From Janibacter indicus (GTDB lineage Bacteria; Actinomycetota; Actinomycetes; Actinomycetales; Dermatophilaceae): a stretch of 64,000 nucleotides of DNA. Where the stretch lies: the NCBI RefSeq assembly GCF_900176385.1, contig NZ_FWXN01000008.1, positions 62,001 to 126,000 of the forward strand, read 5' to 3'. The stretch's first letter is position 1, and each line of letters begins with the position of its first letter. The translations under genes and the position numbers were made by a program. Under the pieces are notes generated by a model. The model saw only the letters and a program-made list of their open reading frames with translations. It was not told the origin of the DNA and did no database searches. This document shows, piece after piece, positions 1 through 8,534 of the stretch.

Positions 1-1242
1 ACCGGGGGCGAGACCCCGGACTTCTACCAGCCGCGCAGCGGACCGACCAACCTCTTCTTCGTGCGCCAGCCCGCCGACGGCGACGCCTGGCAGTACCGCT
101 TCCCCACGGGCGTGAGCTCCCGCCCCGACGTGCCCGTCATCCGTGCCGACGACGCGCGGGCCATCACCAACCAGCCCTTCACCGTCGAGTCGCTCGACGG
201 CACCGTCCAGTGGCGCTTCATCGCCGGCCGCTACGAGGACGGCTCGACCTTCGCCGTCGGCATGCCGCTGTCCGGGGTCAACAAGGTCATCGGCCGCTAC
301 GTCATCGTCACCGCCTCCGTCGGTCTGGGGGCCCTGGCGACCTGCGGGGTCCTCGGCTGGTTCGCCACCCGCCGGGCCTTCCGCCCCCTTCGTCGCATCG
401 AGGACACCGCCGCGGCCATCGCCGCCGGCGACCTGACCCGACGTGTCCCCGTGCGCCACAGCCATGACGAGGTCGCGAGCCTGAGCGAGTCGCTCAACTC
501 CATGCTCGGTCAGGTCGAGCGCAGCTTCGCCGTGCAGGAGGCGTCCGAGACCAAGATGCGCCAGTTCGTCGCCGACGCGAGCCACGAGCTGCGCACCCCG
601 CTCGCGACCGTCCGCGGCTACGCCGAGCTCTACCGGCAGGGCGCCGTCCAGGGCCCCGACCAGACGACCCAGGCGATGGAGCGGATCGAGGGCGAGGCCT
701 CGCGCATGACCGGGCTCGTCGACGACCTGCTGCTGCTGGCCCGCCTCGACGACCAACGCCCGCTGGAGCTCGAGGACGTCGACCTCGTCGTCCTGTCCGC
801 CGAGACCGTCCACGACGCCCGCGCCCGGGCTCCCCACCGGTCGATCCAGCTCGCCGGTCTCGACGGCGACCTGCGGCCCGCGGTCGTCCGCGGCGACGAC
901 GGCCGGCTGCGGCAGGTGCTGAGCAACCTCATCGGCAATGCCCTCATGCACACCGCCGACGACGTGCTCGTCGAGGTCCGCACCGGCCAGGTCGGCGACC
1001 GAGCAGTCCTCGAGGTCCGCGACCACGGCGCCGGCATCGACCCCGAGGTGGCCGCCCGGGTCTTCGAACGCTTCTACCGGGTCGACAAGGCCCGCTCGCG
1101 GGCACGCGGTGGCAGCGGCCTCGGCCTGGCCATCGTCGCCCAGCACTCCGGCACCGTCGCGGTCCGCGAGACCCCGGGCGGCGGCGCGACCTTCCGCGTC
1201 GAGCTGCCGGGCGCGACACCGGCGCGCCCCGGCCACGTCTGA
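1..1242 (+). CDS. Sensor histidine kinase, 5' end outside the window
   Basis: The frame is open from base 1, so the true start lies upstream. The visible part holds the end of an extracytoplasmic sensor region, a membrane segment (about residues 98-120), a HAMP linker (FRPLRRIEDTAAAIAAGD), the dimerisation/phosphoacceptor domain with H-box DASHELRTPL (His about residue 195), an N-box (LSNLIGNALMHT) and ATP-lid motifs (DHGAGI, GGSGLGL). It should autophosphorylate and signal to a response regulator, whose gene would lie left of the window. After GLGL the sequence reads AIVAQHSGTV, about four residues shorter than the usual AIVAALVAAHGGTV, so catalysis may be affected. Family assignment is firm; the stimulus is unknown. 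Confidence 0.93.
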   Translation, partial: TGGETPDFYQPRSGPTNLFFVRQPADGDAWQYRFPTGVSSRPDVPVIRADDARAITNQPFTVESLDGTVQWRFIAGRYEDGSTFAVGMPLSGVNKVIGRYVIVTASVGLGALATCGVLGWFATRRAFRPLRRIEDTAAAIAAGDLTRRVPVRHSHDEVASLSESLNSMLGQVERSFAVQEASETKMRQFVADASHELRTPLATVRGYAELYRQGAVQGPDQTTQAMERIEGEASRMTGLVDDLLLLARLDDQRPLELEDVDLVVLSAETVHDARARAPHRSIQLAGLDGDLRPAVVRGDDGRLRQVLSNLIGNALMHTADDVLVEVRTGQVGDRAVLEVRDHGAGIDPEVAARVFERFYRVDKARSRARGGSGLGLAIVAQHSGTVAVRETPGGGATFRVELPGATPARPGHV

Positions 1243-1328
1243 TCACAGCAATCTGACAGGTGGGGCCAAGGACGATCAGAAGTCCGCGGCGCAGAGTGGG
1301 TCGCACAGCCTCGAGAAGGAGCCCCACG

Positions 1329-2576
1329 ATGGACCAGCCCACCGCGCCACTGCCGCCGCAGCACCCTTCGTACGCCTCGGCGCTCGCCACTCCCCCGCCG
1401 CCGCGCATGCCGCGCCACCGGGGACGCCGTATCGGCGAGCTGACCGCGGTCGCGGTCCTCACCGCGGCCCTGGCCAGCGGTGGCACCTGGGGTGTCATGT
1501 CGCTCACCGACGACGGCACGACCGCCGCCTCGTCGACGAGCGCGAGCACATCCGGTGACTCCGCCGCCAGCGTGGTCCCGGTGAGCAGCGCCTCCAAGAC
1601 CAACCCCGACTGGAACGCCGTGACCGCCGCCGTCACGCCGAGCGTCGTCTCGATCACCGTCTCGGCGGGCGGCTCCGGCGGCGAGGGGTCCGGGGTCGTC
1701 CTGGACAAGGAGGGGCACGTCCTCACCAATCACCACGTCGTGAGCGGGGCGGGCGACGACGCGACGATCACGGTCACCCTCTCCGACGGCAAGACCTACC
1801 GGGCGAGCATCGCCGGCGAGGACGCCTCGACCGACCTGGCGGTGCTCACCCTCGAGGACCCGCCCGATGACCTGCAGCCGATCACCGTCGGCTCCTCCTC
1901 GGGCCTGGAGGTCGGCGACCCGGTCATGGCGGTCGGCAACCCCCTCGGCCTCTCCGGCACGGTGACCACGGGCATCGTCAGCGCCCTCGACCGCCCCGTG
2001 ACGACCAGCTCCACCGAGAGCGAGCAGCAGGACCCCTTCGGCCAGCAGCAGCAGTCGAGCCAGGTCGTCACCTCGGCGATCCAGACCTCGGCGGCGGTCA
2101 ACCCGGGCAACTCGGGCGGCGCGCTCGTCGACGCGGCCGGTCGCCTCGTCGGCATCAACTCCTCCATCGCCAGCCTGGGCAGCAGCAGCGGCCAGTCCGG
2201 CAGCATCGGCATCGGCTTCGCGATCCCCGTCGACGAGGCCCAGTGGATCGCCGAGCAGCTCATCGAGGACGGTCAGGCCGAGCACGCCTTCCTCGGGGTC
2301 ACCCCCAGCGACGGCACCGCCGAGCTCGGGTCCGCGACCCGCTCCGGCGCCCAGATCCGCTCGGTCTCCGACGGCAGCCCCGCCGCCGAGGCCGGCCTGC
2401 AGGAGGGCGACCTCGTCGTGGGCGTCGACGACAGCACGGTCACCTCGGCCGAGTCGCTCGTCGGGATCATCCGCTCGCACCGGATCGGGACCAAGGTCTC
2501 GCTCGCCGTCGTCCGCGACGGCGAGGAGCAGACCATCGAAGCCACCCTCGGGACGGCCCCGACGTCCCAGGGGTGA
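1329..2576 (+). CDS. HtrA/DegP-like trypsin-type serine protease with PDZ domain
   Basis: This 415-residue membrane-anchored protease has a proline-rich cytoplasmic N-terminus, one membrane segment (about residues 38-60) and an exported S1C protease domain. The catalytic triad is visible as His in LTNHHVVSGA, Asp in STDLAVLTL and Ser in NPGNSGGALV. A C-terminal PDZ domain follows (GAQIRSVSDGSPAAEAGLQEGDLV). A low-complexity Ser/Gln insert sits between Asp and Ser. ATG 1329 was chosen because AAGGAG lies 7-12 nt upstream; the open frame before it has no proteinlike sequence. It follows the kinase by 86 bp, a common actinobacterial pairing of a two-component system with an envelope-stress protease. 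Confidence 0.93.
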   Translation: MDQPTAPLPPQHPSYASALATPPPPRMPRHRGRRIGELTAVAVLTAALASGGTWGVMSLTDDGTTAASSTSASTSGDSAASVVPVSSASKTNPDWNAVTAAVTPSVVSITVSAGGSGGEGSGVVLDKEGHVLTNHHVVSGAGDDATITVTLSDGKTYRASIAGEDASTDLAVLTLEDPPDDLQPITVGSSSGLEVGDPVMAVGNPLGLSGTVTTGIVSALDRPVTTSSTESEQQDPFGQQQQSSQVVTSAIQTSAAVNPGNSGGALVDAAGRLVGINSSIASLGSSSGQSGSIGIGFAIPVDEAQWIAEQLIEDGQAEHAFLGVTPSDGTAELGSATRSGAQIRSVSDGSPAAEAGLQEGDLVVGVDDSTVTSAESLVGIIRSHRIGTKVSLAVVRDGEEQTIEATLGTAPTSQG

Positions 2577-2787
2577 TCTGGGGAGCCACGTGCTCAGCAG
2601 ACTCTCAGGTCGATGCCAGCGGTGTCCCATCCCGGTGTCGCACGATGGTCTCAGGAGCACAGGACATGGAAGCAACGGTCGCTCGATCGTCTCCTCCCCC
2701 GACGAAGCACCGACTTCCTCCGGCTCCCACAGGGGTGCTACCCCCGCCTTCGGGTGTGGCGTCTGAAGGCGGCGCTGAGTAGCCGAA
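2577..2787. other. Intergenic region without a recognisable gene
   Basis: No frame here reads like protein. The only structure I see is an imperfect hairpin formed by CCGCCTTC and GAAGGCGG (about 2746-2773), which could end transcription of the protease gene, followed by the large hairpin at the next gene's start. Confidence 0.5.
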
Positions 2788-2831
2788 CTCATGCCCCCGG
2801 TGTGCTGGCAACAGCACACTGGGGGCATGAG
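2788..2831 (+). promoter_or_regulatory. Long hairpin enclosing the start codon of the DUF2339 gene
   Basis: Two 20-bp arms (2788-2807 and 2812-2831) are complementary except at one position and are separated by GCAA. The right arm contains the proposed ATG at 2827 and the only upstream G-rich tract. Folded mRNA would hide both. It may be a translational control element, a protein-binding dyad or a terminator of the upstream unit; there is no T-run. Confidence 0.6.
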
Positions 2832-4743
2832 CATGTCAGGAGACCCGGTCCTCGAGCAGGTGCGCGCGATCGAGGACGACTTCGCAGACGCGATGTCGCG
2901 CATGTACGGCGTCGGCAACGAGCTGGCCAGGCTCCGTGCCCACCTCGCCACCGAGGCCTCCCCCGAGCACTGGACGCGGGTCGCGACCCCCGAGATCCCC
3001 CCTTCGCCCTCGCCCGCGGCCACCGCTCCCGCCGCGGCGCCCGTCGCTCCCGGCCACGTGACGCCTCCGCCGCGAGTCGCCCCGCCGGCGGGGCCGTCCA
3101 TGGCCCCGCCGCCGTCCCCTCCGCTGCCGCCCACCGAGCCGTGGTGGCAGCGGGACGGGATCATCGCCAAGGCCCTGGCGGCCGTCGGCGCCGCGATCAC
3201 CCTCATCGGCGTCGCCTTCCTCCTCGCCCTGGCGATCCAGCTGGGGTTCTTCGGCCCCCTCGCCCGGGTCATCAGCGGCGGACTGCTCTCCCTCGCGCTC
3301 GTCGGCGCCGCGGCGCTCGTGCGCTCCCGGCAGACGAGTACCGTCGGCGCCCTCGGTCTGGCGGCGACCGGCATCGCCACCGCCTACCTCGACGTCCTCG
3401 CGGTCACCTACGTCTACGCGTGGGTCCCGCTCGGCGTCGGACTCGTGCTCGCCGGCCTCATCGCCCTCGGCGGCGTCCTGCTCGCCCGCGCCTGGGACAG
3501 CCAGCTGCTCGCGGTCATCGCCGTCCTCGGCGTCGCGCTCATGGCCCCCTTCGTCGGCCTCCAGCACGGCCTGCTCACCGGCGGCTTCCTGCTCGTGCTC
3601 ACCGCAGCGACCTGGCCGGCGCAGATCGGTCGCGACTGGTGGGCCCTCGAGCTCTCCCGCGTCATCCCGACCGCACTCTTCCTCGCCGCGCTCGCCGTCG
3701 CGCACGACGAGCAGGGCATCGCCGCCGCCCTGGCCATCGCCTTCGCCCTCCTCGTCATGGCCACGACGCTCGCCGGGGCCCGCGTCGACCGGCTGCCGGA
3801 GCAGCTCGGGCTGCTCGTCCCGGTCGGCATCGGCCCGCTGTGGTTCGCCGGCATGGCGTTCGACGGCCGGTGGACCGGCACCGGGCTGCTCGTCATCGCC
3901 ACCTGCCTGCTCGTGCTCATCGCCGGTCTCGTCGGGCACGACGAGCGCACCGCCCTGGTGCACCGTGTCCCCGAGCTCGCACTGGCCGCAGCCGGCGTCA
4001 CCTCGCTCACCGCCGCCGTGCGCGGCGCCGACGGCAACGGCTGGACGCCGGTCGTCGGGCTGGCCCTGTGCCTGCTCTGGGCCGTCGCCGCGCTCGTCCT
4101 GCGGCACCGCACGACGCTCTTCGTCTCGTGGGCCCTGTCGGCCCTGGGCCTGATCGGCGCGACCACACTCCTGCCCCACGTCGCGCTGCGCAGCCTCGCC
4201 GACGAGGTCGGGCCCACCCACCTGCTGGCGACCGTGCTCCTCGTCGCGACGCTCGCCGTCACCGCGCGGGCGAGCCACGTGCTTGTGCCGGACACCTCAC
4301 CCGCGCTGCCGCGCATCCTCGTCGCCCTCTCGGTGCTCGTCACCGGCGGCGCCGTCGTCCTGCTCGGCGCGCTCGCCGGCCAGCTCGTCGACGACGCCCG
4401 CGGGGGCTACACCGCGGGCCAGGCCGGCGCCACGGTCGTGTGGATGGCCACCGCCGCGGTCCTGCTGCTGCGTGGTCTGCGCGGGTCGACGATCGCCGTG
4501 CCGGCCGGCCTGGGTCTCGCCGCGCTGAGCGTTGGCAAGCTGCTCCTCTTCGACCTGTCCTTCCTCAGCGGGCTGGCCCGGGTGCTGTGCTTCATCGTCG
4601 CCGGCCTGCTCCTGCTCGGGATGGGTGTCGGCTACGCCCAGGCGCTCGAGCGGTCGCGCCGCGGCGGTGGCGGCCCCGGCACCGGGCCGACCCCTCCTGT
4701 GGATAACCCGGCGGCGCCGGTCCCGGTTCCTCCTACGGTCTAG
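2827..4743 (+). CDS. DUF2339 polytopic membrane protein
   Basis: A 638-residue protein. The first 35 residues form a charged helix (LEQVRAIEDDFADAMSRMYG), then a Pro/Ala-rich linker to about residue 105, then PWWQRDGIIAKALAAVGA, the entry to a long series of about 18 to 20 hydrophobic segments reaching nearly to the C-terminus. This layout (cytoplasmic coiled coil, linker, many closely packed helices) is typical of DUF2339, a family of unknown function in the cytoplasmic membrane. ATG 2827 was chosen because coding character starts there; it lies inside the hairpin 2788-2831 and ATG 2833 is an alternative. The mature tail ends with a Pro-rich stretch. Confidence 0.85.
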   Translation: MSMSGDPVLEQVRAIEDDFADAMSRMYGVGNELARLRAHLATEASPEHWTRVATPEIPPSPSPAATAPAAAPVAPGHVTPPPRVAPPAGPSMAPPPSPPLPPTEPWWQRDGIIAKALAAVGAAITLIGVAFLLALAIQLGFFGPLARVISGGLLSLALVGAAALVRSRQTSTVGALGLAATGIATAYLDVLAVTYVYAWVPLGVGLVLAGLIALGGVLLARAWDSQLLAVIAVLGVALMAPFVGLQHGLLTGGFLLVLTAATWPAQIGRDWWALELSRVIPTALFLAALAVAHDEQGIAAALAIAFALLVMATTLAGARVDRLPEQLGLLVPVGIGPLWFAGMAFDGRWTGTGLLVIATCLLVLIAGLVGHDERTALVHRVPELALAAAGVTSLTAAVRGADGNGWTPVVGLALCLLWAVAALVLRHRTTLFVSWALSALGLIGATTLLPHVALRSLADEVGPTHLLATVLLVATLAVTARASHVLVPDTSPALPRILVALSVLVTGGAVVLLGALAGQLVDDARGGYTAGQAGATVVWMATAAVLLLRGLRGSTIAVPAGLGLAALSVGKLLLFDLSFLSGLARVLCFIVAGLLLLGMGVGYAQALERSRRGGGGPGTGPTPPVDNPAAPVPVPPTV

Positions 4744-4796
4744 GGAGACGTCGGGCCGCAGGGGCCCGGCCGATCACCAGCCGAAGGGGAACCACC

Positions 4797-5093
4797 ATGG
4801 CCAGCTTCACCGTCGACACCGCCCAGGTCGCGAGCAGCGCCTCCGACGTCTCGCGCATCTCCGAGGACGTCGAGACCACCGTCGCGAGCATGATGTCGCG
4901 CCTGCTGTCGCTCCAGAACCAGTGGCAGGGCGAGGCCTCCTCGTCCTTCCAGGACCTCATCAACGACTGGCGCGCGACCCAGCGCACGGTCAAGGAGAGC
5001 CTCGACGAGATCGGGCGGGTCCTCGGCGAGGCCGGCCGGACCTACGACGACACCGAGACCTCGGTCAAGAGCACGATGCGCCCCGGCCGCTGA
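4797..5093 (+). CDS. WXG100 family protein (EsxA/ESAT-6-like)
   Basis: A 98-residue helical protein of typical WXG100 length. The central turn motif is WQG (NQWQGEAS, about residue 42-44), between two amphipathic helices, and the tail carries the Y-x-x-x-E type secretion signal (YDDTE). Such proteins form helical hairpin dimers and leave the cell through a type VII (ESX) system. No EccC, EccD or other ESX component lies in the window, so the exporter must be elsewhere. ATG 4797 is preceded by AAGGGGAACCACC. The gene stands alone, with a strong terminator directly behind it. Confidence 0.9.
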   Translation: MASFTVDTAQVASSASDVSRISEDVETTVASMMSRLLSLQNQWQGEASSSFQDLINDWRATQRTVKESLDEIGRVLGEAGRTYDDTETSVKSTMRPGR

Positions 5094-5107
5094 CCGGCCC
5101 GACCACG

Positions 5108-5150
5108 ACGACGGGGGGCGGTGACCTGTCCGGTCACCGCCCCCCGTCGT
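5108..5150. terminator. Bidirectional hairpin terminator
   Basis: A perfect 19-bp stem (5108-5126 with 5132-5150) and a 5-nt loop lie between the convergent WXG100 and ABC permease genes. No T-run follows, as is usual in high-GC actinobacteria. Confidence 0.85.
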
Positions 5151-5159
5151 GCTCGCAGG

Positions 5160-7694
5160 TCACTCCGTGCTGATCGCCTGCAGGACGTCCATGCGCGAGG
5201 CCCGGCGGGCCGGCAGCAGGGCCGCGAGGACGCCGATGACCCCGGCGAGGGCGACGAAGACGGCCATCTGCGCCCACGGGATCGCCAGCTCGGTGATGCC
5301 GTCGTCGACGAGCGAGCGCTGGATCGCCACGCCCGCGACCACCCCGAGCACGATGCCGAGCAGGGCGCCGAGCAGCGCGATGGTCACCGACTCGAGGGTG
5401 ATCATCCGCCACAGCTGCCGGCGGGAGAGGCCGACCGCCCGCAGGAGCCCGACCTCACGGGTGCGCTCCATGACCGACAGGCCGAGCGTGTTGACGATGC
5501 CGAGCACGGCGATGACGATCGCCAGGCCGAGCAGGGCGTAGATGAGGAAGAGCAGCTGGTTGATGCTCGAGCGCTGCTCGTCGGCGTAGCCGGCCTGGTC
5601 CTTGAGCGTGACGAGCGGCTGCTTGTCGACGATCTGCTCGATGCCGGACTCGACCTGGGCCTTGTCGGCCCCCTCGTCGACGAAGATGAAGGCCCAGTTG
5701 TCGGCGGCCGAGCCGCCCATCGACTCGACGGTGTCGACCGACATGAGGACGTCGGGCGAACCGATCGCCTGGATCTCGTCGTAGAAGCCGACGACCGTCA
5801 GGTCCCGGGTCGTCGAGCCCATCTTCACCTCGACGGTGTCGCCGACGGAGCGGCCGCCCTCGTGCTTCGTCGAGAGCATCACCGAGTCCTTGTCGAGATC
5901 GGCGCTCCCGTTGGTCGGCTCGATCTGCTCGACGTCCTCGAAGCTGCGCGGGTCGATCGCGGTGACGAAGAGCTGGCCACCGTCGACGCCGGCACTGCTG
6001 AAGCGCACCGGCGAGACCTCCCGGACCCCGTCGACCTCGGCCACCCGCTCGGCGACCGTCGACGAGAAGGGCTGGCCGACCGCGTTGCTGAGGATGTAGT
6101 CGGCGCGGAAGGTCTCCTCGATCTGCTTGTCGACGCTCGCCGTGGTGCTCGTGGCGACGACACCCATGAGCGCGACGAGCGTCATGCCGATCATCAGCGC
6201 CGACGCCGTCGCGGCGGTGCGACCGGGGTTGCGCACGGAGTTCTGCTCGGCCATCCGGCCGATGCTCCCGAAGGCCGTGCGATAGACCCAGCCGAGCCCG
6301 GAAATCACCGGACGCCCGACGAAGGGGGCGAGGAAGGCCGTGCCGAGGACGAGCCCGACGATGCCGCCACCGATCCACCACAGTTCGCGGGTGTCGGCGA
6401 CGAAGAGCCCGTAGAGGAAGGCGACGACGCCGAGCACGAGCACGCCGACCTCGAGGCCACGGCGGATCGGGTGGTGGCCGATACCCGTGTCGACCGAGTC
6501 GCGCATCGCCGCGACCGGCGGCACCGACCCGGCCCGTCGGGCCGGCACCCAGGCCGCGAGCATCGTCACGACGATGCCGACGGCGTAGGCCGCGATGACC
6601 GTCCGGGGCGTGAAGACCAGTCCGGTGCCCGACAGGTCGAGCCCGAAGGTGGCGAAGAGCGCCTGGATGCCCAGGGCGAGCACCACACCGAGGGCCAGGC
6701 CGAGGGTCGCACCCACGACGCCGATGATGAAGGCCTCGAGGAGGACCCCGCGCACGATCTGCCGGCGAGAGGCACCGATGGCCCGCAGCAGGGCCAGCTC
6801 CCGGCCACGCTGCGCGACGAGGATGCTGAAGGTGTTGATGATGAGGAAGGAGCCGACGAAGAGGGCGATGCCGGCGAAGACCAGGAGGAAGGTCGTGATG
6901 AAGCCGAGTGCCTGCTGCACGTCGCTCTGGTTTTCCTCCGCGAGCCCCTTGCCCGTCCATCCCTTGTAGCCCTCGGGCACGAGCGGCTCGACCTGGGTGA
7001 GCAGCTCCTGCTGGCTCACGCCGTCGTCGGCGGTGACCCAGACGGAGGAGTACTCGTCCTTGCCGTCCATGTAGTACTTCTGCATGGTCTTGGTGTCGAA
7101 GACGACGACCGAGGCGCCGGCCATCCCCCCTTCGCCGAAGGTCATCGTGCCGACGAGCTCGGTCTCGATCTCGGGGGTGTCGCCGGTCGTCACGAGGCTG
7201 ATCCGGTCGCCGACCTCGTGGCCGGCCCGCTCGGCGGTCACGGAGTCGACCATGACCTCGCCCTCGCGCTGGGGCTCGCGGCCCTCGTCGATGACGAGCG
7301 GGTCCTCACCGAGCTGGTTGGGCGCGTCGGAGTAGTTGAAGGCCAGGGCGGGTGCCCCCTGCCCGCCGACGACCTTGCCGTTGTCGCCGACGACGAAGAC
7401 CCCGATGGCGTCGACCGAACCGTCAGCCCGTGCCGCGCCCGGCAGCTCGGCCATCTTGTCGACGTCGGCGGCGGACATGCGCCCGCCACCCGTGCCGCCG
7501 TACTCGTCGGTCTGCTCGGGCTGGACGACGACGTCACCGACGGTGCCGTCCATGATGCCGTCGAAGGTGCGTCCGAGGGTGTCGGTGAAGATCAGCGACC
7601 CGGCGACGAAGGCCGTGCCGAGGACGATCGCCATGGCGCTCATCAGCAGGCGCGCCTTGCGCGCCAGCAGACTCTTGAAGGTGGCCTTGAGCAT
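5160..7694 (-). CDS. ABC transporter permease, FtsX/MacB type with two FtsX domains
   Basis: This 844-residue membrane protein has the duplicated arrangement of large actinobacterial FtsX-like permeases: an N-terminal anchor helix (about residues 17-37), an extracytoplasmic region, a three-helix FtsX domain (starting near GIALFVGSFLIINTFSILVAQRGRE, before ALLRAIGASRRQI), a linker anchor, a second extracytoplasmic region and a C-terminal FtsX domain (VMERTREVGLLRAVGLSRRQ). Such permeases work as mechanotransmitters or lipid/lipoprotein transporters rather than classical importers. The start ATG 7694 overlaps the stop of the upstream ATPase gene (TGATG), so the two are translationally coupled. 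The substrate is not predictable. Confidence 0.92.
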   Translation of the reverse strand: MLKATFKSLLARKARLLMSAMAIVLGTAFVAGSLIFTDTLGRTFDGIMDGTVGDVVVQPEQTDEYGGTGGGRMSAADVDKMAELPGAARADGSVDAIGVFVVGDNGKVVGGQGAPALAFNYSDAPNQLGEDPLVIDEGREPQREGEVMVDSVTAERAGHEVGDRISLVTTGDTPEIETELVGTMTFGEGGMAGASVVVFDTKTMQKYYMDGKDEYSSVWVTADDGVSQQELLTQVEPLVPEGYKGWTGKGLAEENQSDVQQALGFITTFLLVFAGIALFVGSFLIINTFSILVAQRGRELALLRAIGASRRQIVRGVLLEAFIIGVVGATLGLALGVVLALGIQALFATFGLDLSGTGLVFTPRTVIAAYAVGIVVTMLAAWVPARRAGSVPPVAAMRDSVDTGIGHHPIRRGLEVGVLVLGVVAFLYGLFVADTRELWWIGGGIVGLVLGTAFLAPFVGRPVISGLGWVYRTAFGSIGRMAEQNSVRNPGRTAATASALMIGMTLVALMGVVATSTTASVDKQIEETFRADYILSNAVGQPFSSTVAERVAEVDGVREVSPVRFSSAGVDGGQLFVTAIDPRSFEDVEQIEPTNGSADLDKDSVMLSTKHEGGRSVGDTVEVKMGSTTRDLTVVGFYDEIQAIGSPDVLMSVDTVESMGGSAADNWAFIFVDEGADKAQVESGIEQIVDKQPLVTLKDQAGYADEQRSSINQLLFLIYALLGLAIVIAVLGIVNTLGLSVMERTREVGLLRAVGLSRRQLWRMITLESVTIALLGALLGIVLGVVAGVAIQRSLVDDGITELAIPWAQMAVFVALAGVIGVLAALLPARRASRMDVLQAISTE

Positions 7695-8434
7695 CAGTGT
7701 GCCCCATTGGTCAGCGCGACCATCCGCTCGAGGACGGTCTCACGGTCCGGCTCCCACAGCTCGTCGACGATGCGCCCGTCGGCGAGGAAGAGGACTCGGT
7801 CGGTGTGGCTCGCGGCCACGGGGTCGTGGGTGACCATGACGATCGTCTGGTCGAACTCGTCGACGCTGCGGCGCAGGAAGCCGAGCACCTCGGCGCCGGA
7901 GGTCGAGTCGAGGTTGCCGGTGGGCTCGTCGGCGAAGATGATCGCGGGCTTCGACACCAGGGCCCGGGCGCACGCGACGCGCTGCTGCTGGCCGCCGGAC
8001 AGCTCGTTGGGCCGGTGGCCGAGGCGGTTGCGCAGGCCGACGGTCTCGATGACGAGGTCGAACCACTCGCGGTCCGGTTTGCGGCCGGCGATCGCCAGCG
8101 GCAGGAGGATGTTCTCCTCCGCGGTCAGCGTCGGGATGAGGTTGAAGGCCTGGAAGATGAAACCGATCCGGTCGCGGCGCAGCCGGGTGAGGTCCTTCTC
8201 CTTCAACCGGGTGATGTCGGTGTCACCGATGAGTGCCCGGCCCCCGCTCACCGCGTCGAGCCCGGCGAGGCAGTGCATGAAGGTGGACTTGCCGGAGCCG
8301 GAGGGCCCCATGATGGCGGTGAACTGCCCCGCCCCGATGTCGAGGTCGATCCCGTCGAGCGCGGCGACCTGCGCCTCGCCCTTGCCGTAGACCTTGCGAA
8401 GCTCGTGCGTGCTGGCGGCAACCTGCGTGCCCAT
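7694..8434 (-). CDS. ABC transporter ATP-binding protein, MacB/LolD type
   Basis: A 246-residue cytoplasmic ATPase with Walker A GPSGSGKST, Q-loop region GFIFQAFNLIPTLTAEENI, signature LSGGQQQRVACARAL, Walker B IIFADEPTGNLDS and switch histidine in VMVTHDP. The LolD/MacB subgroup fits the neighbouring FtsX-type permease, with which it forms the transporter. ATG 8434 was preferred over the upstream in-frame ATG 8473 because the family's N-terminus begins near it and AGGGG precedes it. The promoter is probably in the 100-bp gap behind the phosphatase gene. Confidence 0.93.
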   Translation of the reverse strand: MGTQVAASTHELRKVYGKGEAQVAALDGIDLDIGAGQFTAIMGPSGSGKSTFMHCLAGLDAVSGGRALIGDTDITRLKEKDLTRLRRDRIGFIFQAFNLIPTLTAEENILLPLAIAGRKPDREWFDLVIETVGLRNRLGHRPNELSGGQQQRVACARALVSKPAIIFADEPTGNLDSTSGAEVLGFLRRSVDEFDQTIVMVTHDPVAASHTDRVLFLADGRIVDELWEPDRETVLERMVALTNGAH

Positions 8435-8534
8435 GTCCCCTGCTCTCGTCCGTCGTGGATGTCCGACGACCAATCTAGGGTCGACGCTGGGCGGCCGTCA
8501 CTGGGGTTTACCCCCGACGTCTCCCTGCGGCCGG

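Noticed and set aside
1074-3380. 768-codon open frame on the minus strand
   Set aside because: Antisense to the HtrA-like protease and DUF2339 genes, with no recognisable domain.
2613-4706. 697-codon frame overlapping the DUF2339 gene
   Set aside because: Arg/Pro-rich out-of-frame translation of the membrane protein gene without membrane or domain features.
5121-8390. 1089-codon open frame on the plus strand
   Set aside because: It is antisense to the ABC permease and ATPase genes, whose domains are unmistakable; the translation is Asp/Arg/Gly-rich low-complexity sequence typical of high-GC shadow frames.
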